The translations under genes and the position numbers were made by a program. Source: DATGEP01 sp035310125 (lineage in GTDB: Bacteria > Chloroflexota > Ktedonobacteria > Ktedonobacterales > JADMIN01). Taken from it: a stretch of 64,000 bases of DNA. The notes under the pieces were generated by a model that was not told the origin of the DNA, ran no database searches, and worked only from the letters and a program-made list of their open reading frames with translations. This document shows, piece by piece, positions 26,387 through 33,239 of this stretch (within the stretch, counting starts at the first letter, position 1; each line of letters starts with the position of its first letter). The stretch covers positions 1 through 64,000 of the forward strand of contig DATGEP010000062.1 of the NCBI GenBank assembly GCA_035310125.1, in the 5' to 3' direction.

Positions 26387-27430
26387 CTATTCGCCCTTTT
26401 GTTTCTTGACGGCAGCGGTGAGCTGGGGCACCACCACATTCAGATCACCGACGACACCAAGGTCACAGAAACTGAAGATGGGAGCGTCTTTGTCTTTGTT
26501 CACGGCGATGATGAGCGCGGCGGTACCCATGCCGGCCTTATGCTGGACGGCGCCGGAAATGCCGCAGGCGATGTAGACCGTCGGTTTGACGGTCTTGCCC
26601 GTTTGGCCCACCTGGTGGCCATAGGGGATCCAGCCGGCGTCAACGGCGGCGCGCGAGGCGCCAACGCTCGCACCGAGCGCGGCGGCCAATTCCTCAATCT
26701 GCGCGAAACCCTGTGGGCCACCGAGCCCCCGACCACCAGAGACGATGATCTGGGCTTCTTCCAGCTTGGCGCGGGTAGCAGCGGGCATCCAGATGTCGTG
26801 GCCGTCTGGCGCTTTGCCCAGATGTCCAGCCTGTTCCGCGCCCTCTGTGCCGAATGGCCCGCTTACCTTCGCGCCGCGTGTGGGCGGCGGCGGTGGCGCA
26901 ATCTCTTCGACACTCGCGGTGCTCGCGACGCGCACCGTCGGAAAGGCGTTTTGACGCGCACCCAGCAACCGCGTGCCTTCACCCTGGAACTGCATCTTCA
27001 CGGCCTGCGCGCCGCCAAAAGCTGGCACCGTCATGACGATGTCGCCGCCTTCAACGGTGACATCACCCACGTTATATTCGAGTCCAAGGCTGAGTTTCGC
27101 TGCCACCCGCGCGGCCACATCGCGCCCGAAGTTCGTGCTACCGAAGAGGACAAGCCTGGGTTGATGCTGCTGGATCAGCTGTGCCAGCGCCGCCGTGTAC
27201 GGTTGTGTCAGGTACTCAGAGTAGATTTCGCCCTCGGAGGCATACACCTTCTGCACACCGCAGGTGCCAAGCTCCTGCGCGGCAGCCTGTGTGTTACTGC
27301 CCATCGCCACCGCGGCGGACGATCCACCAAGCGCACCGGCGAGCGCGGCGGCCTTGCTGGCGAGCTGAAGCGAGACATTGGCGAGACGCCCGTTGTTGAT
27401 TTCCGCGAGCGCCCATACATCGTTCGACAT
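26387..27430 (-). CDS. etfA: Electron transfer flavoprotein alpha subunit
   Basis: 347 residues. The N-terminal domain opens VWALAEINNGRLANVSLQL. The C-terminal FAD domain has the signature ISGGRGLGGPQGFAQIEELAAALGA, then SRAAVDAGWIPYGHQVGQTGKTVKP, YIACGISGAVQHKAGM and AVNKDKDAPIF. It binds FAD and accepts electrons from acyl-CoA dehydrogenases. It begins two bases after etfB ends, so translation is coupled. Confidence 0.96.
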   Translation of the reverse strand: MSNDVWALAEINNGRLANVSLQLASKAAALAGALGGSSAAVAMGSNTQAAAQELGTCGVQKVYASEGEIYSEYLTQPYTAALAQLIQQHQPRLVLFGSTNFGRDVAARVAAKLSLGLEYNVGDVTVEGGDIVMTVPAFGGAQAVKMQFQGEGTRLLGARQNAFPTVRVASTASVEEIAPPPPPTRGAKVSGPFGTEGAEQAGHLGKAPDGHDIWMPAATRAKLEEAQIIVSGGRGLGGPQGFAQIEELAAALGASVGASRAAVDAGWIPYGHQVGQTGKTVKPTVYIACGISGAVQHKAGMGTAALIIAVNKDKDAPIFSFCDLGVVGDLNVVVPQLTAAVKKQKGE

Positions 27431-27432
27431 GA

Positions 27433-28212
27433 TTACAGCACCTTCTGCTCGACGAGGAACGCCACAACGCGGTCCGCCGCACCCTCATTTCCGACGTACA
27501 TCTCACCCTTGCGCTGCGTGGAGATTTTCTCCGCGCCTATCACCTTTTCTCGCGAGGCAGCGGCGCCAACCTGGGACGCATCAATGCCAAGCTCGGCGAG
27601 CGTGAAGGTATCAATCGGCTTCTTCTTGGATTGCATGATACCCTTCATGGAAGGATAGCGCGGCTCATTGATGGACTTCATCACGCTGATGAGCGCGGGC
27701 AATCCGCCCTCGACGATGTTATAGCCGATGTCGGCCTGGCGCTGAATCTTGACGTTGGCCCCTTCGATGTCGAGCTGGGTGGCATACGAGAAGAGCGGCT
27801 CTTCCAGGATTTCCGCGACGGCACTGGGCACGACACCGCCGTACGCATCCGAAGCGGCGGAGCCGAAGATGGCGAGGTCGTAGCCGATCTTGGCGAGCGC
27901 GGCAGCCAAGACGCGGGCCGTGCCGATGGCATCCGAGCCGGCGAGGGCGGCATCCGTCACGATCACGCCGCGATCGCCACCCATCGCCAGCGCCTTACGC
28001 AGGGTAGACTCGCTGGCCGTTGCAGGCCCCATGCAGAGAAAGGTGACGGTGCCGCCATGCTTCTCCTGCTGGCGCAGGGCCTCTTCGATGGCGTACTCAT
28101 CGAACGGGTTGATGATCGCGTCCTCTTTGCGGCGTTCCAGCCGCATGTCCGGCCCGAAGCGCTTCTCCGCCGTTGTGGACGGCGTCTCCTTCACACAAAC
28201 GACAATGTTCAC
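27433..28212 (-). CDS. etfB: Electron transfer flavoprotein beta subunit
   Basis: 259 residues from a GTG at 28212 with GGAGG eight bases upstream. It starts VNIVVCVKETPST and has INPFDEYAIEEALR, the AMP-binding region ALAGSDAIGTARVLAAALAKIG and FGSAASDAYGGVVPSAVAEIL. The recognition loop ends with PRYPSMKGIMQSKKKP. It pairs with EtfA. It is first in the minus-strand operon etfB-etfA-etfD. Confidence 0.96.
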   Translation of the reverse strand: MNIVVCVKETPSTTAEKRFGPDMRLERRKEDAIINPFDEYAIEEALRQQEKHGGTVTFLCMGPATASESTLRKALAMGGDRGVIVTDAALAGSDAIGTARVLAAALAKIGYDLAIFGSAASDAYGGVVPSAVAEILEEPLFSYATQLDIEGANVKIQRQADIGYNIVEGGLPALISVMKSINEPRYPSMKGIMQSKKKPIDTFTLAELGIDASQVGAAASREKVIGAEKISTQRKGEMYVGNEGAADRVVAFLVEQKVL

Positions 28213-28616
28213 TCTACGTACCTCCAGAACAGCGGATATACCGGCACAGTTCAACGTGACGTCGCAACGCGCCGGCCCATGTTCATCCATCCGTTATCAG
28301 GGAGAGACGATACACGGCGTACGGAACGTGCCGGCATGCGCTGAAACGTGTAAAACAGGCGACCGCTTGGTGGCGCCGAAGCGCCGGACGAGGTGTTAGC
28401 TGGAAGCGCCAGCTATACGTGATGCGCCGGACGTCGAGTGGAATGAGGCGCCGCCACGAAGAACCAGCACGGCGAACATATAGTGCAATGACGCCAGTAC
28501 CAGTAACGTGTGAGGCGAACACCTTTGTTCCCTCGATATGGGGCTACAGGCCATTGTATCTGCGCCGCCGCTGGAGTGTCAACGTGTAGCTGGCTGACAG
28601 CACGCCTGCTTTATCG
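28213..28616. other. Intergenic region upstream of etfB
   Basis: About 400 bp between etfB and the end of the 577-residue membrane gene, both on the minus strand. It must contain the etf promoter. I see no gene, clear promoter consensus or strong hairpin. Confidence 0.4.
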
Positions 28617-30350
28617 TCAGGTGCGGATGAGTATCTCCTGGCCAATCTGCCGGGCAACGAGCGCGGCCATGCCGTCAGGGTCGGTAAGAATTGCGCCCTG
28701 CTCTTGTATCCTATGGCTCGGGGCGAGCGATTTTCCGACCCAGGTGATCAGCGTCCGTCCATCTCGTGGATACACGAAATACGACGGAGTGGCTATGAGA
28801 CGGCGGCGCTCGATGCGGTCCACGTCGCTCCATGGTATAAACGTGGTTCCCATCGCCCAGCGTTTGCGCAATCCGGAAGCATCGGCCAGCAGGACGGTAT
28901 CCCGTGCTCGCACGGAGATGATGACGATGGCGATACCGAAACCCATCAAGCTGACGGGAAAGAGCATCACTGCGGGCGGAAGGGCATAGAAATGAAGCCC
29001 AGGAACACGCAACACGAATTGCGCAAATTGAGTACCAAGGATAAAGACGGAAAAGCCGATCGCAGCCAAACCCAAAACAACGAACAATACCTGATTGAAG
29101 AGGAAAGCGCTGTGCGAGCCAACCGCCATCTCGTAGACCGCGCCGCTGTTGAGCCATGGCCGATATGTCGGGACTGTAATCTGGGGGTCACTGGGCCGCA
29201 CGATACCTAGCCAACGCTGCGCGGCAAAGCGAACCAGCCACACGCTTGAGCCAATGCCGATAGGGATGACGATGCCCTTAACAAACGTGAGATCCACCTG
29301 CGTGAAAGACAGTATCATGGTAGCGACGAAAAGGCCCAAGGGAAGCCGAGCCACAATGTGGTCAAGCCGCGCGTAGTCGAGTGACGCGTTTGGCGCTAAC
29401 GTATCAGGATTTAGCGTGCGTGGGAGTAGTCCGGTATGCAGACGTACGGCGGGCGCGATTTGCCAAAAGCGTGGGAGCGTACCCGAACGGATGACCGGCA
29501 CTTCCCACCGCACGACGGCGCCACTTCCGTAGGGGGCGTAGCGCCGTGAGGAGACTTCTAGAAGGTGCGCGTCATGCCAGGCGAGCGCACGACGCCGCCC
29601 CAATACTGAGAAGCGCTCAATCCCGTCACTGGTGACACATATGCGCGACGCTTGAAAGCGCCGCTCATTCACCAGAGATAGCGCAAAGTAAGCCACGCCA
29701 AGGAAGGCACAACCGGAAAACACTCCAGCGACAAGATACGGGTACTCGACTAACGGGCTGAAAGCGAATACCATCATCGGTCGCTTCAACGATGGTAAGG
29801 CAGTCGCGGGAATCAAGGCGATGATGAAGAATACGGGAATCCAGAGCAGAATGACGAGAAAAGAATGGCCCGAGGCATAAGCAAGTATATCAGCGAACGG
29901 CGAATTCACGGCGGGAGACCAGATGCGCTCCGCAAGTGGAGCCAGCAAAACCACTAGGTACATGCTTACATTCACACAGAGAAACCCGTATTGAAACAGT
30001 TGGCCGAAGGGGGCAGTAGCGCGCCAGGGCATGACGAGAGGATAGCGCGAGACATCAAAAACGTCGGCCACATCCAGCGCAATTGTGGACTCAGGTATCG
30101 CCAGTAGATCACCCTTAATGGCTAGTTGCCGCAACCGCCAGCGCTTCCGGCCGATGATGCCGAACAGCGCATACACCAGAGCGATGAGAACGCTGAAAGC
30201 GGCCATGATAATTTGCCCGATGGCACTTGCCGAGATGCCGCCTTCAAATAGCTGTGCAAAGATGATAGCCGCCACGGCTGCCGCGATCACGCCCACAACC
30301 AGTACACCTGAAACATACGCCCACCAGTAGCGATCTGCCCGGTATGACAT
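28617..30350 (-). CDS. Hypothetical polytopic membrane protein
   Basis: 577 residues with about ten hydrophobic segments in pairs and two soluble parts. The soluble part at about 235-310 (CVTSDGIERFSVLGRRRALAWHDAHLLEV) and the one at the C-terminus (LADASGLRKRWAMGTTFIPWSDVDRIERR) both resemble bacterial PH-like domains. Each reads as strand-turn-strand ending in a WxDV or WHDA motif. I do not recognise a named family. It is a single-gene unit flanked by large gaps. Confidence 0.75.
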   Translation of the reverse strand: MSYRADRYWWAYVSGVLVVGVIAAAVAAIIFAQLFEGGISASAIGQIIMAAFSVLIALVYALFGIIGRKRWRLRQLAIKGDLLAIPESTIALDVADVFDVSRYPLVMPWRATAPFGQLFQYGFLCVNVSMYLVVLLAPLAERIWSPAVNSPFADILAYASGHSFLVILLWIPVFFIIALIPATALPSLKRPMMVFAFSPLVEYPYLVAGVFSGCAFLGVAYFALSLVNERRFQASRICVTSDGIERFSVLGRRRALAWHDAHLLEVSSRRYAPYGSGAVVRWEVPVIRSGTLPRFWQIAPAVRLHTGLLPRTLNPDTLAPNASLDYARLDHIVARLPLGLFVATMILSFTQVDLTFVKGIVIPIGIGSSVWLVRFAAQRWLGIVRPSDPQITVPTYRPWLNSGAVYEMAVGSHSAFLFNQVLFVVLGLAAIGFSVFILGTQFAQFVLRVPGLHFYALPPAVMLFPVSLMGFGIAIVIISVRARDTVLLADASGLRKRWAMGTTFIPWSDVDRIERRRLIATPSYFVYPRDGRTLITWVGKSLAPSHRIQEQGAILTDPDGMAALVARQIGQEILIRT

Positions 30351-30558
30351 GCGCCTGCCCCCGCACGTGCTCGTTCACTCACCACACGGGCCAATTGGTT
30401 GTATGGTAACACGGTGGACAAGCGCGGGCAAGTCGCCGAAAGCCATTACTTATGCGCCTGCGCCACCTCTACTCGCGTCTCTTCTGACTCAGCCAGCGGA
30501 CTGTGTATCCATCACGCAGCAGCAACCAATGCATGTGATTCGCTCATCGGAAACTCGC

Positions 30559-30585
30559 GGAACGTTTCGCATATCAGAGAACGTC
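30559..30585 (+). promoter_or_regulatory. Candidate ECF-type promoter upstream of the sigma factor
   Basis: GGAAC (30559-30563) and CGTC (30582-30585) are spaced 18 bp apart, close to the GGAAC-N16/17-CGTC pattern of many ECF promoters. They lie 55 bp before the sigma gene start. Autoregulation is inferred. Confidence 0.35.
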
Positions 30586-30639
30586 ATATTACCAGAACTG
30601 CCGCGCCTGACGAGGATATGGCGGCGGAGGGGAGCGGGA

Positions 30640-31281
30640 ATGCACTGGGAAGACAGCAGCGACGAGAACCCAGCCGGCGCGGCCTTCCCAACGGGGCCAC
30701 CGGTTGACGGCGACGTACGCTCACGGCTGGACAATGAACGCTTCGCGACGCTCGTGCCGCAGCATACCGCCGCGATGATGCGTGTAGCTGCCGCGCTCGT
30801 GGGCCTGGCGGACGCCGAAGACGCCGCCCAGGAGGCGATGGTGCGCGCCTGGCGAGCCTGGAGCACGCTGCGCGACGTAGACTCGCCGCGGCCCTGGCTG
30901 CTGCGCATCACCGTCAACGTCTGCCGGGGCTGGCAGCGCGGTGGTTTTGGACGGCAGGCGTACTATACGCAGCCGCTCCCTGAAGACGACACGGATCCAG
31001 GCGGATTGGAGGCGCTCGCCACGCTTCAGGGCGATGCGGGATCGAGCGATCACACCGGCGCGCTGGATCTGCGGCAGGCGATCAGCACGCTGCCGCCGCA
31101 ATTTCGCGTGGTTATCGCGCTGCACTACTACGGCGGCCTCCAGGCCAATGAGATAGCCGAAGCGCTGGGCATTCCCGCCGCAACGGTGCGCACACGCCAT
31201 CATCGCGCGCTGCAAATGCTCCGTGGGCGACTGGAGAACGTCGGTGCCTCGGTGCGCGGCGTGAACGAGGAAAGGGAGTGA
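30640..31281 (+). CDS. ECF RNA polymerase sigma factor
   Basis: 213 residues from the ATG at 30640 (GGAGGGGAG upstream). Sigma region 2 reads AAALVGLADAEDAAQEAMVRAWRAW, then PRPWLLRITVNVCRGWQR. Region 4 reads ISTLPPQFRVVIALHYYGGLQANEIAEALGIPAATVRTRHHRALQMLR. The next gene starts four bases after the stop, and its membrane topology suggests it is the anti-sigma partner. Confidence 0.93.
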   Translation: MHWEDSSDENPAGAAFPTGPPVDGDVRSRLDNERFATLVPQHTAAMMRVAAALVGLADAEDAAQEAMVRAWRAWSTLRDVDSPRPWLLRITVNVCRGWQRGGFGRQAYYTQPLPEDDTDPGGLEALATLQGDAGSSDHTGALDLRQAISTLPPQFRVVIALHYYGGLQANEIAEALGIPAATVRTRHHRALQMLRGRLENVGASVRGVNEERE

Positions 31282-31285
31282 GACG

Positions 31286-32740
31286 ATGTCCGGCGAGCCA
31301 GATAGCCCTTCCCCCTTCGATGACTTCGCGCCAGTACCTCCCGATACAGACCGCCTGGATAGCAGGCTTCGGCGCGATGGCGCCCTGTGGCAGGCGCGCG
31401 TTCCCGAAACTCGTCGGCTCAACGCGCTGGCGCGCACACTGGCCATGACGCTCGAGATGCCCTTGCCCGAGGGGCCACCTCGCTCCGATGCTCCATCCAG
31501 CACCGCGCCGGAGATCTCCGCGGTGCGCCTTATTCCATTCCGCCGCCGCAGCCGCACGCAGACTCTGCTGTCGGTCGCCGCCATGTTCGCGATTGTGGCG
31601 CTGATCGGCACACTCCTTGTCGGCCTCGCGCATCGCGGGCCAGCTACGACCGCGCAGGTGACCGCGACACCATATGCGACATCAACCGTGCGAACGCCCG
31701 CGTCTTCAGCGACCCCTGCCGCGACCACAGCGCAATCCGCGCGAGGCGCGCCTGGCACGCTGCTGTGGAGCTTCCATACCGGCAACATCATCGAAAGCAC
31801 GCCCGCCGTAGCGAATGGTGTTGTATATCTTGGCGGCGCGGACGCTAACCTCTACGCTCTAGACGCGCATACCGGCGGGCGCATCTGGGCGGTATCTGTG
31901 GGCGCAACCGTCCAGGGACCAGTCATTGTGGCGAATGGGCTGATATATCTCACCGGAGTGGATGGCGCGGTCTACGCCTTCCAAACAAGCGATGGGACGC
32001 GGGTATGGCGGCAGCAACCCCAGGGAGCATCGTTCGGAGCGCCCACCGTCGCCGGAGGGGTGGTCTACGTGGGCAGCGCCAACAACGACGCCACATCCTC
32101 GAAGCTCTACGCGCTGAGCGCACGAACTGGCGCAACGCTGTGGACGTTTCAGACGAACGGCTCCATTTATTCGGCGCCGGTGGTGAATGACGGGACGCTC
32201 TTTGCCGTGGCACAGGACCGGACCGGCGCTGGCAGCTATGTCGCGTACGCCGTCAGTCTCACTGACCATACTGAGCTGTGGCAGGACCCAGTGCAGGGCT
32301 TCGCACTCGCAGTCGCGAATGGGATCGTGTATGTCGCTGGTGGATCGCATGACCTTGCCACTTTCGACGCCTCAAGAGGTAAGCCAATCTGGAGCAAGAC
32401 CCTTGACTCGAATACGGAGATTGGCGTCTCGCCGCCTTCCGTGGTAAATGGGGTGGTCTACGTCGGTACCGGCAACGGCACGCTCTTCGCTCTCGATGCG
32501 TCCAGTGGTAACACGCTGTGGAGCTATCTCACCAGCGGCGGAATCTTCTCCACGCCCGCGGTTGCGAGCGGGGTGGTCTACATCGGCTCGGTGGATGAGC
32601 GTGTCTATGCGTTGAAAAGTCCAGGCAAGGTCGTCTGGAGCTACCAGACGGGCGGAATGGTCGAAACCTCGGCGACCGTGGCAAGCGGAATCGTGCTTAT
32701 TGGCTCCAACGACCACAATCTGTATGCGTTCGCGGCTTGA
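31286..32740 (+). CDS. Membrane-anchored PQQ-like beta-propeller protein, probable anti-sigma/sensor
   Basis: 484 residues. A cytoplasmic N-terminus of about 90 residues (MSGEPDSPSPFDDF to PFRRRSRTQT) is followed by one membrane helix (LLSVAAMFAIVALIGTLLVGLA). A Thr/Ala-rich linker then leads to an extracytoplasmic propeller with seven to eight PQQ-type repeats (VVYLGGADANLYALDAHTGGRIW, VVYVGTGNGTLFALDASSGNTLW and similar). It starts four bases after the ECF sigma stop. The layout suits a transmembrane anti-sigma factor with an external sensor, but no zinc anti-sigma (HxxxCxxC) motif is visible. The role is inferred from position. Confidence 0.8.
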   Translation: MSGEPDSPSPFDDFAPVPPDTDRLDSRLRRDGALWQARVPETRRLNALARTLAMTLEMPLPEGPPRSDAPSSTAPEISAVRLIPFRRRSRTQTLLSVAAMFAIVALIGTLLVGLAHRGPATTAQVTATPYATSTVRTPASSATPAATTAQSARGAPGTLLWSFHTGNIIESTPAVANGVVYLGGADANLYALDAHTGGRIWAVSVGATVQGPVIVANGLIYLTGVDGAVYAFQTSDGTRVWRQQPQGASFGAPTVAGGVVYVGSANNDATSSKLYALSARTGATLWTFQTNGSIYSAPVVNDGTLFAVAQDRTGAGSYVAYAVSLTDHTELWQDPVQGFALAVANGIVYVAGGSHDLATFDASRGKPIWSKTLDSNTEIGVSPPSVVNGVVYVGTGNGTLFALDASSGNTLWSYLTSGGIFSTPAVASGVVYIGSVDERVYALKSPGKVVWSYQTGGMVETSATVASGIVLIGSNDHNLYAFAA

Positions 32741-32764
32741 TAGCACCTTATACGACCGCGATGT

Positions 32765-33124
32765 CTACTCAGTCAGGATCTTATCGGCCCATTCCACAAG
32801 CTGAACGAAGATAGACGGGTTGGCAAAGTTGGCATTCTTACCAGCCAGGTCGGTGTCGTAGACCCCACGGGCCCGCGAGCACGCCCCTCAAACGTGGATT
32901 GGAATGCTCAGCTCGACGGTCCGCGCAAGCGTCTCGTGGAGCGGCGGCCACCCTACGGGTACGACAGCTTCCGCGACGCACTCGCGCATCAAGCTCACCG
33001 CCTCACCAAGTAAAAATATTTGTACATCGTGGCCGGTGTCGGCAAAGGCATTGGCATGATTGAACGCGAACGCGGCTTTGGTCGGGTCATCAGATCCCCA
33101 GGCGCTCTTGATAAGGATGTTCAC
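32765..33124 (-). CDS. DsrE-family sulfur-relay-like protein with in-frame TGA: candidate UxxC selenoprotein
   Basis: 119 residues from the GTG at 33124 (AGGAGG five to six bases upstream) to the TAG at 32765-32767. A TGA at 32888-32890 (codon 79) is the only interruption. The protein opens VNILIKSAWGSDDPTKAAFAFNHANAF and reads ELSIPIHV-[TGA]-GACSRARGVYD. DsrE/DsrF-like proteins have CxxC or CGxC at this point, so TGA replaces the first Cys and leaves UxxC. Forty conserved-looking residues follow (TDLAGKNANFANPSIFVQLV, EWADKILTE). A GGGGUCU-loop hairpin lies just downstream. Sec decoding is inferred; a recent nonsense mutation is the alternative. Probable role in persulfide or thiol transfer. 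Confidence 0.75.
32857..32869 (-). promoter_or_regulatory. Candidate SECIS apical hairpin in the DsrE-like gene
   Basis: In the mRNA, CGU-GGGGUCU-ACG starts 19 nt after the UGA. The loop begins with G and contains GGUCU, as in the Escherichia coli fdhF SECIS loop. The stem is short (3-4 bp with a G-U pair), and an alternative fold with GUC/GAC is possible. Support is weaker than for the hairpin at 6692. Confidence 0.4.
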
Positions 33125-33160
33125 GCGTTCCTCCTGGCCGCGGCGCAGGTACGCGGCGGC

Positions 33161-33188
33161 GATATACCGCATATACCTTGTGAATCAA
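33161..33188 (-). promoter_or_regulatory. Possible promoter of the DsrE-like gene
   Basis: On the minus strand TTGATT (33188-33183) and TATATC (33166-33161) are spaced 16 bp, about 37 bp before the GTG. It overlaps the T-run of the Clp terminator, so the gene seems to be transcribed separately from clp. Confidence 0.35.
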
Positions 33189-33224
33189 AACGGGGGACAT
33201 ATCCTATTGGATACATCCCCCGTT
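33189..33224 (-). terminator. Intrinsic terminator of the Clp ATPase gene
   Basis: AACGGGGGA and TCCCCCGTT (33189-33197 and 33216-33224) form a 9-bp stem, extended inside by TATCC/GGATA. On the minus strand the stem is followed by TTTTGATT. It lies 15 bp after the stop of the Clp gene. Confidence 0.8.
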
Positions 33225-33239
33225 ATGTTGGGAAACGAG

